A stretch of DNA of 64,000 nucleotides from Yarrowia lipolytica. Its lineage: Eukaryota > Ascomycota > Dipodascomycetes > Dipodascales. Positions 1-9,700 of the stretch are shown here, one piece after another (within the stretch, counting starts at the first letter, position 1; each line of letters starts with the position of its first letter). Below the pieces are notes generated by a model that searched no databases, was not told where the DNA came from, and saw only the letters and a list, made by a program, of their open reading frames with translations. The position numbers and the translations under genes were made by a program. The DNA is taken from NCBI RefSeq assembly GCF_001761485.1, contig NC_090770.1:124001-188000 (forward strand). Direction: 5' to 3'.

Positions 1-497
1 TCATTACAGCGCTGCACATACTGTAGGTAATGGTTGTAAGATCGATGGATACCGCTGGCGAGGTGTTGAGAGAGATGATTAGTATAGTCAAGTGTATACG
101 TTACATTCTTGTCTTGTGATTAACCACTTACAACCCACTCCCTGCCCTGTGGATATCAGATGGTACTGTACATGAATAAAACCACTGTCGAGTGATTTGT
201 AGTATCATCCAATCATTTGACAACACCAGATGTACACAGTATCATACATTCAAGAGATCAAATCCATCGCTGGTGACCAGTCTTCGTGTGGCCGATAACT
301 AGCAAGCCAGCGAGACATCAGTGGTTCATATCACATTAGCATCAGATGTTCCCATTCATCACCTTGGTCATCTCTTGACCGTCTATTCCACCTATCTTCG
401 CATCCATTTCTCCCGAGGCCCTGTCTTGGCACTATCTGGCATTAGCCTGCATCCAAGGGTGCACTCAGGATTGCAGTAGTGCGGGCTAGTTCGGCGT
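1..497. other. Left-edge intergenic stretch
   Basis: No convincing open reading frame or RNA gene is seen. The stretch is ordinary mixed-composition yeast intergenic DNA and includes the 3' flank of the minus-strand acetyltransferase that ends at 498. Confidence 0.6.
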
Positions 498-950
498 CTA
501 GTCTACTGGTCTCGAAAGAAGCAGAATGGGATAGGCGCGACCCTGGTCATCCAGCTCGTTTCGACTGTACTGTTTAAAGCCCATTTTTGCGTAGAATTGC
601 GCCGCCCGGGGGTTCTGTTCGTTGACGTCAACCAGAACCGCAGTATGGCCTTTCTGCCTCGCCTGTTCCACCACTCTTTGTACGAGCTGAGACCCGATTC
701 CCGACCCGAAGCATTCTGGATCCACAAACAACGCCTCCATGTGTGTCTGGGTGTCTGTTTCCGAAACAAGAACAAAGGCCTTGATGGTGCCAGAGTCGTC
801 TCTGTGCAATATGAAGTCGTCCTGGTGGAAGAATCGACTGACCGTCAGCTGTTGATCGATCTCATCGATCTCTGCTGGGCTCAGAAACTCGTGAGATGCT
901 TCCACCGATCTTCTCCATACTCTGTGGATTTGTTCTTCGGGTGTCGTCAT
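498..950 (-). CDS. GNAT-family N-acetyltransferase, YjaB-like
   Basis: A 150-residue, intronless protein that should transfer an acetyl group from acetyl-CoA to a small molecule or amine; the substrate cannot be told. The acetyl-CoA loop is visible as FGSGIG after the strand MEALFVDPE (about residues 71-85), followed by the typical VNEQNPRAAQFYAKMGF helix-strand block. From memory of the family, the match is closest to enterobacterial YjaB: both have an N-terminal R-S-V-[ED]-A-[ST]-H-[ED]-F-L-S helix, the VNEQN block and a D-D-x-G-x-x-Y-P-x-L-x-L tail. The N-terminal first strand of the usual GNAT fold is missing or very short. An in-frame stop lies just upstream of the chosen ATG, so the start is either right or there is an undetected upstream exon. 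No predicted targeting signal. Transfer from bacteria is plausible. Confidence 0.85.
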   Translation of the reverse strand: MTTPEEQIHRVWRRSVEASHEFLSPAEIDEIDQQLTVSRFFHQDDFILHRDDSGTIKAFVLVSETDTQTHMEALFVDPECFGSGIGSQLVQRVVEQARQKGHTAVLVDVNEQNPRAAQFYAKMGFKQYSRNELDDQGRAYPILLLSRPVD

Positions 951-1100
951 GAAAAGAGGAAGAAGGGGTACTGAAGAAGAAAAGGGCTAATAAAAGAATT
1001 AGTTGATTGTTCGTGATGAAAATGGAGGAGTTCTGGAAGATGGTGGAGAGCATAGATTCCAAGTTGGGTTGGTTAGGGCGAGACTGGGAGACGAGGGCGC

Positions 1101-1213
1101 GTTGGGAGACATCAAGGCCATCTCTTGCGCGACATTCAGTCGAACTAGCCATTAGTCTTACATTGGAGACACCAAGACCCTCTCTTGAGCGACACTCAGT
1201 CGAACGAGCCATT
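1101..1213. repeat. Imperfect direct repeat, two copies 60 bp apart
   Basis: The segments 1101-1153 and 1161-1213 match over about 53 bases with a handful of differences; both end in CAGTCGAAC[TG]AGCCATT. The repeat starts about 150 bp upstream of the acetyltransferase start codon. Confidence 0.75.
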
Positions 1214-1335
1214 TGGCCTGACAAGAAGTGTGATCTTTGTGGCAACACCAAAAACTCCAGTTAGTCGCAATTACGACTTAATCGGCCATACAGTGAATAC
1301 GTCCATCTTTAAGGGAAACTTGATCACCTGTTGTG

Positions 1336-1337
<2 letters not shown>

Positions 1338-1369
<32 letters not shown>
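1338..1369. repeat. Homopolymer run of 32 A
   Basis: An uninterrupted run of 32 A on the plus strand. No coding remnant of a LINE or SINE is seen on its 5' side, so it is recorded only as a simple repeat. Confidence 0.9.
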
Positions 1370-1372
<3 letters not shown>

Positions 1373-2736
1373 GCTTGACTGCAATCGGACTGCCCTCGCG
1401 GTCCTCGGATTGCTATCGGACTGCCCTCACGGCCCTTGAGGTGTCTTCCAGATGTCTGATACGTTGGATCGGTTGGAGCGTTAGCTGAGAGTCATCATCT
1501 TTCACCTTCCGCCATCACCTCGTCACATTGCTGGACGCATCTGGCTAAGTCAACAGCAGGAAATCACACGCAAAAGTGTTACAGTACTGTACCACGGTTC
1601 AATTGCCTCCATACTCACCAACCCCATGATCGTGCTGTCCGCCTGCATGGTTCACGCCTATGGTGCGGAGTCCGAAACCGTTGCATTCCGCATACCAACC
1701 ACAGAACACGTTTCTGCTCCTGGAATGTGGCGCCAGGCGCGCCGGCACAAAGACCGCCCAGCACGCCCCGGACGGGTTACCCCCGACTCACCCTAGGACC
1801 GACTAAAAATAGCTCCTCTCGCCACCGTCGGTAACCTGATAACCCCAAGGGTGATGGGCGTCGCCCCCTTCCGGGTCTTTAACCACTGCCAGATGATAAG
1901 CTTGAAGGTTAGTTGGTGCCGTGCACAGAAGCTCCGAAGAAAAATCGAAGAAAAATCGAAGAAAAAAAAGTAAAAAAAAAAATTAAAAAAAAAATTAAGT
2001 GGTGGCAAGTGTCGGCAAGTGTCAGCAAGTGTCAGCAAGTGTACCTTAGAGAAAGAGTTTAAAGTCGGGGGTGGTAAATGGTTATATATTCTGCTGGGCT
2101 GTTTGTGTCACTGTCAAAAAAACGTCTTTATGTATTTTCGTCGAAATCGTACGTTCATCTTCTGTTCTCAAAATTACAAACGCTTTGTACCGAATTCTGT
2201 AATACCTTCTGCGTCATTCGTTGCGAAGGTATTTTAATTAGTTCCGGCTATGAGAGTAGCTAGAGCTAAAATGGAGCAAGGGGGAGATGGAAAGATTTTT
2301 GGAGAAATGGGGAAAAAATGGGGAAATAGAAGGATAAAGCTTATGTAATCCTTTTATTTTTGTCGATTTTTCCGTTACCTTTTTTTGGTGCTTATAAATC
2401 CCCGGACCGCTTTCTATCCATCTCTGGTGCTTGCCATTCCGCTCTCACCACCAAGGTGCAGAATTAGCCAAAAGGCAATTGCAAACTACAATTTTATTTA
2501 ATCCGAAACACACATTATATGCAGCCGTACGCGACTCATCTCTTGCGACATTTAACGGTTTCCGCTTTACTACGACTACGATTGTGGCCGCAACTCCTAC
2601 GACCAACTCTTGTCTACTCTCTCTCCACCTCTCTCCACCTCTCTCCACCCTCCTCAGTTCGATCCCCAGTGCTACACTACAGTGCTACACTACAGTGCCA
2701 CACACAGTGCAACAAACAGCACCCCAATCCGCGTGA

Positions 2737-4185
2737 ATGATATCGCTACTTCCAGACCTGGACCATTTGACGGGCGACGAGCAGGCGTGGTTTCTGACGT
2801 TTGCGTCGTCGGTGGCCTGCATTCTGGGCTGTCTGATTCTCTACGTGGACAGCGTCATCTACGGGTTCCGACGCCTCAAGGGCTGGATCACCGGAGAACC
2901 TGCGGGCGAAACGGAGGATCTGTGGAACTCCAAGGGCTTTCTGATCATCTCGCTGTCGCTGTCAGGCGGCATTCTCATCTTCACCGCTCTTTACAGACTG
3001 TTTCCCCAGGCGCTGGTCTACCTGGAACACTCGGAGCTGCTGACGCCCCAACAAAGCAACTTTCTGGTTCTGGTCATGTTCACCAGCGGCGTCATTGTCT
3101 GTGCCGGAATCAACTACCTGGTTCACGCCGCCACCTCCAAATCAATCGTCCATTGCGTGCACGGAGACGAACGAAAAGATAGCGCCGTCACCGCAACCTC
3201 CTCCTCCAGCCACACCCACACTGAACTACCACCACCACGTGCCCACACCCAGACACGAACCCACAGTCACGTCCATGGTGGACACCATCACGTGCATCAC
3301 CAGGATTCTCCCCTCACCCACGCGACCCACACACACGTGATCCCCGCGGGAGAAATGTCCGAAAGCACCCCCTTGCTCCATGTGGCTCCCAGAAAGCGGT
3401 CGATTCTCGATCTGGCCCATGAAACCATCAAGGGAGCGGCTCCTGTCGGAGAGTGTCGAGGATACACCTGTGGCGACTGTTGTGCGCCCGAGGATCAGGT
3501 GATTTGCGACCCCGATCCGTTTGAAGAGCCGTTTGCTTACCCCGGAGAAGAATTCCGGTTCCAGGACGACCATGCTCACGTTCACCATGATCGAGAGGAC
3601 ATAGACGACATTGATCCTCTTGACGACCACCATCATGATCACGACCATCACGATCACGATCATGACACTGATCTGGAACACCAGGTCCATCACCATCATG
3701 TTTCCACCCGACGTTCGCATCTGTACTCCATTGCGCTTCAGACGGGTCTGGCCATCACTCTACACAAGCTTCCCGAGGGCTTCATCACCTTTGCCACTTC
3801 TCACGCAGACAAGGAGCTCGGGCTCAACGTGTTTCTGTCGCTGGTGGTTCACAACTTCACCGAGGGATTCACGATTGCATTTCCCTTTTACGCGTCGCTT
3901 CGGAAAAAGTGGCAGGCCGTGTTGCTGGCGTCCATTCTGGGCGGCTGTTCCCAACCTCTGGGAGCAGTGGTGGCCTGGCTCATGTTCCGGCACCAGAACC
4001 TGCATACGGATGCCACCGATATTCTGTATGGGTCAATTATGGGCATGACGTGCGGGTTTCTGTGCATCATTGGGCTGCAGATGTACGGCACCGCCATTGG
4101 TTTTGGAGGCACACAAAAGGTGTGTCTTACCAGTGCGTTTGCCGGTATGTTTATTGTTGGTTCTTGTTATGCCTTGACCGCTTAG
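2737..4185 (+). CDS. ZRT3: ZIP-family zinc transporter, vacuolar ZRT3 type
   Basis: A 482-residue multi-spanning protein expected to release stored zinc from the vacuole to the cytosol. Three hydrophobic segments lie at about residues 16-40, 66-90 and 106-130. A long hydrophilic loop (about 135-325) follows, very rich in histidine, with HHHDHDHHDHDHD near 298-310, as expected for a metal-binding loop of ZIP proteins. The ZIP signature helices are clear: TLHKLPEGF (about 341-349) and VVHNFTEGFTIAFP (about 370-383), whose His and Glu residues form the transport site. Length is close to S. cerevisiae Zrt3 (about 500). The loop also holds a cysteine cluster (CRGYTCGDCC, about 240-249) that may bind metal. 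ZRT3 is preferred over plasma-membrane ZRT1/2 because of the spacing of TSHAD after PEGF and the EGFTIAFP motif. Confidence 0.88.
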   Translation: MISLLPDLDHLTGDEQAWFLTFASSVACILGCLILYVDSVIYGFRRLKGWITGEPAGETEDLWNSKGFLIISLSLSGGILIFTALYRLFPQALVYLEHSELLTPQQSNFLVLVMFTSGVIVCAGINYLVHAATSKSIVHCVHGDERKDSAVTATSSSSHTHTELPPPRAHTQTRTHSHVHGGHHHVHHQDSPLTHATHTHVIPAGEMSESTPLLHVAPRKRSILDLAHETIKGAAPVGECRGYTCGDCCAPEDQVICDPDPFEEPFAYPGEEFRFQDDHAHVHHDREDIDDIDPLDDHHHDHDHHDHDHDTDLEHQVHHHHVSTRRSHLYSIALQTGLAITLHKLPEGFITFATSHADKELGLNVFLSLVVHNFTEGFTIAFPFYASLRKKWQAVLLASILGGCSQPLGAVVAWLMFRHQNLHTDATDILYGSIMGMTCGFLCIIGLQMYGTAIGFGGTQKVCLTSAFAGMFIVGSCYALTA

Positions 4186-5841
4186 CAAGCGAGAAGGGAC
4201 TCATGTGGAATGATCTAAAGGCTTCGGTCGCGCGTATCTTCGGCGTCGTTCGGACGTTGTTGCAACACAGAGGGACTGGGACGCCTCATTTTGTCACTTG
4301 GTCCCAGATTATGAGTTATGAAAAGCGTGCACGGCACGCATATTATTATATTTAACAGGTTTGGTGTTATGACCAGTATCGCACTTCAGTGCCAGTTGGC
4401 GTAGTCGACACCGTAGTGAAGATGGAGAACAGAGGTGAAATGAGATATGAGGAAGTCACGTGATGATTTCCCCTGACTGTACGTGAATGTACGTGACTTC
4501 CTGTGACTTTATTCTGGCTGGTTGTAAAACTCGGGATCTAAGCCGCCTCGAGATACTCTGAAACTATCTTCAAGTAAAGAGGTAACAATGTCGCTGAAAG
4601 ATGAGGAAAAGAACGTTTTTGATCCAGAAATTAGCTCAGTAGATAGCTGGGGCTGTGGAGTATTTAGTCAAAATTTGTACCGAATACTCTCTAAAGCCAG
4701 GTGATCTGGACGCGCTCTCTGAGTTTCATTGTCTCAGCCCAACACTAGATCAATTTTTGAGTGTTGTAGCTGTGGAGTTGACCATTATATTCTCCAGGAT
4801 GAGACGAACCCATTAATATGTTCAGATCTCTCTTTCTGTCTTTCCAAGTATGTTTCAACCGGGAATTGAATCCGACGGTTGTAGATTCGCACATTGAACG
4901 AAGGGCCGGGGGAAGTGGACATTGGAGAATACTTGTAAGTACAATCTTTGGGGAATTATCACATGAGAGAATGAAACTGATTGTTTTCAATACCACTTGT
5001 TGAATTTCGTCCTTTTTTGGCAAAATATGCCAGTTCAAGGCGACAGTGTCTGAACAAACCACCTCCCCGGACAGGAACACACATCGACAGGGGCTTAAAA
5101 GAGCCAACAGGAAGATGGAGAGTTCAAAATAAGAGAATATGGGTTGTATTTGACTCGTTTACGGACTTTCGGAGGGAGATGATTCTGTGGATGAGTCTGT
5201 GGATGATTCAGTCTCCAACTTGGACCTAAAGAGTATAGAACATTCCATTCAGTTTTGTTGTGACATTATTGACAAATAAGTGGGCTGGAGGGCCAGTTTT
5301 GGGACTCTTTAGGGGTCTCTGTTTGCTCTCTTGTCACAATTATATATTTTCAACGACATTCCGCGTAAAATTCCAAACCGATCTGTCCATTCTGAAGGTC
5401 AAGTATTTCTCAACAAATTGATTGTATGTATAAGTATTCTTAACAAATTGACTGTATGTCAACAAGCAGAGTATGTACAATACAGTATCTACCTACAGTA
5501 CTACGCTACAGTCGCATGGAATGACAACCTACAAGTACAGTACGTTATTGCGACCGTATCAATCCATTTTATCACCCCAGATGAGCTATTTTCACCTTTA
5601 CTCGCGTGTTGAGATCGCTCTACAGAACTCCTCAATTCACAGCACGCCAAAAATGCACGATTATCGCCGAAATTGGTACCATTCGCAAGCTCTCAGACAC
5701 CCAAATATTCTCCTTTTATCCATTTTCCTCTGGAACCGATATTCGAGATGTTTTCGGACCTTTTTTCCCAGGAATCAAAATAAGGTTACATATGCGTATA
5801 GGTGCGATTGAGTCCCAGAGCCCATCACACCACTCCAGAAA
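4186..5841. other. Intergenic region between ZRT3 and VPH2
   Basis: No supported gene. It holds a perfect 11-bp inverted repeat built on CACGTG-like sequence (4451-4501), and GTAC-rich short motifs around 5470-5545. Short reading frames here (for example one starting at 4588 and a minus-strand one at 4745-5107) show no recognisable family features. Confidence 0.6.
4451..4501. repeat. Inverted repeat with CACGTG half-sites
   Basis: GGAAGTCACGT at 4451-4461 is the exact reverse complement of ACGTGACTTCC at 4491-4501; the spacer is 29 bases and contains another TACGTGA. It lies about 270 bp downstream of the zinc transporter stop codon. It could be paired bHLH sites or a hairpin in the 3' part of the transcript. 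Confidence 0.75.
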
Positions 5842-6924
5842 ATGGTCGACTTGGTCGTTACGCACCGGATCCGGGACGCCATCGTCATTTTCCAGTCCTT
5901 CTACACAAAGTACTCGCCCGAGAGCGTGGAGAAGGAGTGGAATTTGGCGCAGGTGGCGTGGGAGTTTCCCAGCCAGCGCGGAGTCATTCGACAGACAGAA
6001 GAGAAGATGCCGGTTGGTGGCGGCAATGAGAAGTTGGGCGACAAGGATGAGTCGCATCCGGGTGGCTTGAAAGAGTCACCGCACTACTCCCCATCGCTGT
6101 CAAAACTGCTACAATTGTCGCCGGAATCACCGTCCATCTCGCACGTTGATCTCATCAACCTGTCCAAGGCGTTGCAGAAGAAAATCCGCGGCAAGTTGCG
6201 ACTCAAGCCCCGAAACGGCGTCTTTGAGGGCTCTCGAGCCACCCGCACCCACGAATACGGACCCTTCAATCTCCCCTATCTTCTCCACGGCACCAGCGTC
6301 TACTGCCCGCCGCCACCAGAGAAAAAGAAGAAGACGCGCGAGTTTCTGCGCATTCTGGAGACCCAGAAACGGCTGCTGGAAGAGGCCGACTACCAGCAGC
6401 TGCTGGTGGACAAATCGGCGCCAGAAATTACGACCAGGGGCCTCAATGACCATTTGGTGCACTCGACCGACCTCACAGCCCCCTCCGTCAGTCAACAGAC
6501 CAAAGAACTCAAGCACCAGATCACCACAATCTTCAACATTGCCCTGTCGGTCGTCTCTGTCTCGTACGCCATCTGGTACTGGACCAAGAGCTCCGCCGGC
6601 ATGGGCGTGTCTGCGCGGGCGCTGTTGGCTATCTGGGGAGGCCTGCTGATTCTGGTCGCCGAAGTGGTAGTCTACGGTCGCTACGTGCGCAAAACCACCG
6701 AGGCGCGGGTCACGGAGCGCAAAAAAAAGGAATCAAAGCAGATTGTCAGCACGTCGGAGTTTCGGGCGGGGAAAGCAACCATTGAATTCCAGACAGAAAT
6801 ACCGGAAGACGAGTGTCTGGATACCGTCGACTTCACCAAGGGCAACCATCTCAACACCGTTCTGGGCGCTACCGGAGTGCAAACCCAGACCCAAGCTGTC
6901 AACAGAAACAAGCCCATTTTCTAG
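5842..6924 (+). CDS. VPH2: V-ATPase assembly factor, VPH2/VMA12-like
   Basis: A 360-residue protein of the Vma12/TMEM199 family, which works in the ER membrane with Vma21 and Vma22 to assemble the V0 sector of the vacuolar proton pump. The family-type segment is at about residues 165-190 (REFLRILETQKRLLEEADYQQLL), equivalent to the conserved LR-x-x-x-E-x-x-x-Y block. Two hydrophobic segments follow at about 227-248 and 257-279, separated by a short turn, as in the family. The C-terminal tail (280-360) is polar and longer than in S. cerevisiae Vph2 (about 215 residues in all); a poorly conserved Ser/Pro-rich insert (about 50-100) also adds length. A single exon with no upstream in-frame alternative needed. 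Confidence 0.75.
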   Translation: MVDLVVTHRIRDAIVIFQSFYTKYSPESVEKEWNLAQVAWEFPSQRGVIRQTEEKMPVGGGNEKLGDKDESHPGGLKESPHYSPSLSKLLQLSPESPSISHVDLINLSKALQKKIRGKLRLKPRNGVFEGSRATRTHEYGPFNLPYLLHGTSVYCPPPPEKKKKTREFLRILETQKRLLEEADYQQLLVDKSAPEITTRGLNDHLVHSTDLTAPSVSQQTKELKHQITTIFNIALSVVSVSYAIWYWTKSSAGMGVSARALLAIWGGLLILVAEVVVYGRYVRKTTEARVTERKKKESKQIVSTSEFRAGKATIEFQTEIPEDECLDTVDFTKGNHLNTVLGATGVQTQTQAVNRNKPIF

Positions 6925-7927
6925 CTCCTAAACGCCTTGAAACAACCCATGGACGATAGACCATCTATATATTAGACATGTAATTTATAACACCTGACTG
7001 CACAAGTTGATACAGTAGTTTGGAGATCGAAAGGTCGAATTAAGACGATTTTAATAAATAATAATAATAAATCCATTTGTTTTATCTTACTCCGCCGATT
7101 CGATTCCGGATCCCGCGCTTCGGTTATCACCATCTTTCACCATATTTTCACCATATTTTTACCACATTTTTACCATATTTTTACCATATTATTACCATAT
7201 TAAACCCCAATTTGGTACCGAGTTCCCTGCCATAATCAAACAACAATACAGAGAAACAAAATACATCTTCCAGTATATCGCTCGAAATCCCCAAATGTCC
7301 AGAGAATTGCCAACAGAATTGCTAATTGTACTTCACTACCCCATTTTCCGTTGGATCACGTGACTTTATCTGCGGTTATCGGGCTTCCGAACAGGGCCGG
7401 GCGGCTGAACGGTCGGCTGGGGAAGGTGTCCGTTTTCGGAGGTCCTGATTCGGAAGTCGGAACCTTATTTTGACATATTACACAAAAGCATTGAAAAATA
7501 AAAAAATAAAAGTTGAAAATTGAAAAATTGAAAATTGAAAAAAATAAAAATAAAAATAAAAAATAAAAAACAGCAAAACAGAAAACAGAAAAAGTGGGGA
7601 ATATTGATAAGAGGAGGCCCGTCTCTTGTTCAGATAAGCGATAGAGCGGAAGATTATGAACAGAGGAAGGGAGATAGAAGGACGGGAGGAAAAAAGAAGA
7701 AATAAAAACGGAACGAGACGAGACGGAACGAGACGAGACGGAACGAGACCGAGACGGAACGGAACGGGAAAAAAAGAACGAAGAATGAACGAACGAATGT
7801 ACGAAACGAAACGAACAGTACTCGTGTAATTGTTGAAGAGTCACAAGTTGTTTTAAAAATAGCTGATTGTCTTTCGTCAGTCAGTTGACGGTCATCACTC
7901 CCTTTTTTCATCATTCACCCTCATCCT

Positions 7928-8011
7928 CACTCACTCTTTATCACTCACTCTTTATCACTCACTCTTTATCACTCACTCTTTATCACTCACTCTTTATCAC
8001 TCACTCTTTAT
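7928..8011. repeat. Six perfect 14-bp tandem repeats
   Basis: The unit CACTCACTCTTTAT occurs six times head to tail with no mismatch. It is not in a coding frame. Confidence 0.95.
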
Positions 8012-9411
8012 CTCTGATCCATATCACCTCACTTTTAGAGAACGTCATCGTCCGTGTCGGTTCATCTGTTCATATCTAGAGCTGGTCATGTGATTGTCAT
8101 TTAGACCATGAGTGGTATCTATGTACTGTACTGTACCTACTCATACCCTACCCAGTGTCTCCAAATTGTCTTCGCGGAGTTGGTGGAGTTGGTGGAGTGG
8201 ACTTTGGAGTCGATCAACGCCATTTGAGTCGAGTTAATGAGGCGGACAAGTCCGTGGATTGGATTCGATTGACATCACTCTGACATATGTCACTTTTGGT
8301 GTCAGAGCTGACTACATATACCAAGTACAGTACAATACACACTATACCTACAAGTACAGTAGTCCCCGACTTACCAATTTCTATACGACAAGTACAGTGG
8401 GTCGATCTATTACCGTCTCCCGGGATGAGCTTGCCATTGGGGCTACCCTTGTGGTCTTGTATGGCGCTACAAGTACTTCTAGGACGTGTCTGAGCTTACA
8501 AACTATTCTTTGGCGGTCTGGAGTACCCGCTAGTGTAGCCTAGCACCCCCATACTTCCCCATATTTGTAGAAGGCTCACTTTGGGATCGCGAAGTACTAA
8601 TAATCAGATGTTTTGGTGCCCTATGCTATTCACCTTGGACCCAGGAAAAAGTGAAAAACACCGTCGATAGTACGGACTTTGACCGTTCTTCCCTCAAAAA
8701 ACAGTCTAAAGGATTGACACAGGCGGAAGATACATTTACTGTAGATGGTGCCTGTTCTCTAAGACTTACAAAGTCATAAACAGTCATTTAATTCATTCTT
8801 TCAGTGAAAAAAGGTGACCATGATACAGTACACCCTTCGGTAGCTGACGTAATCACAGTGAAGTTCGTACGGAGTCGTTCCTATTGAGTCGCTATTCATC
8901 CGATAGTTCAATACACGGAGGCCTGAGTACAAATAGGAGCAGAGAGTCTGCTGAAAGATATCTCTGTTAAGTATCCGGCCTTGTTGCTTTTTTTATTTTC
9001 ATTTTTTGGGCCTTTAATTGCCCGAGCCGAAGAGAAGTGCAGTGTATGGTATGTACTTCTCCAGTCTTCAATCCTCCTTCTGCCTTGAGGATGTCTTTTG
9101 ACACACGTACTGCTGGAGAGTCACGTGAGAAATCACGAGAAGAATCTGGAAAAGTCATGTGAGGAGTATGGAAAAGTCACGTGAAAAGTACTCACAACCC
9201 CCTGATGAAACGTTCCACAAGGCACCAGTGTGTAGTATTTATGTCTGCAAGGAGGGCCTCGAGGGGGGAAAGGAATGTTCCAATGGATTCTCTGGCTCAA
9301 TTATAACGGTTTGTTTGTGATTGAGAGTAGATCCGGTGACTGGATTCTCGTTTGTGAGTGAATTGGATGAGCTTCGATTTAATCGCGGAATGAGTCCAAG
9401 GTCTAGAGAGA

Positions 9412-9455
9412 ATGACTGAAAGATGACTGAAAGATGACTGAAAGATGACTGAAAT
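9412..9455. repeat. 11-bp tandem repeat, about four copies
   Basis: The unit ATGACTGAAAG is repeated four times, the last copy with one change. Confidence 0.9.
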
Positions 9456-9651
9456 AGTGACTTTTGACAACAAATTACTGCTTCGACAATGGATGACTAT
9501 TTGGGAGATCAAATAGCCACTTCGACAACCGCTTTCACTCTTCACTCTTCACTCTTTAGTCTTCACCCCATTTTTGTGCTGTTATCTCTTCTATATTATC
9601 ACTCAGATCTCCCTCGAATCCCACTGATCTCACTCTAGTCTCTTCTGATCT

Positions 9652-9700
9652 TTCAATCCTTCAATCCTTCAATCCTTCACTCCTTCAATCCTTCAATCCC
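9652..9700. repeat. 8-bp tandem repeat TTCAATCC
   Basis: About six copies of TTCAATCC, one with a single change (TTCACTCC). Confidence 0.85.

Larger units (their letters stand above)
951..2736. other. Intergenic region with repeats, upstream of the zinc transporter
   Basis: No gene is recognised. It holds a 60-bp-spaced direct repeat (1101-1213), a 32-base A run (1338-1369), a 31-bp-spaced repeat (about 1384-1436), a GC-rich patch (about 1620-1800), an A-rich patch (1938-1998) and 10-bp repeats (about 2004-2042). The last 300 bases before 2737, with CTCTCCAC repeats near 2620-2650, are the presumed promoter and leader of the zinc transporter. Confidence 0.6.

Noticed and set aside
4745-5107. 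A 120-codon minus-strand frame between ZRT3 and VPH2
   Set aside because: No family feature and no conserved-looking segment; length is compatible with chance.
7356-7844. A 162-codon Phe/Ser-rich minus-strand frame
   Set aside because: It arises from A-rich low-complexity sequence and GAGACG repeats on the plus strand, with no sign of a real protein.
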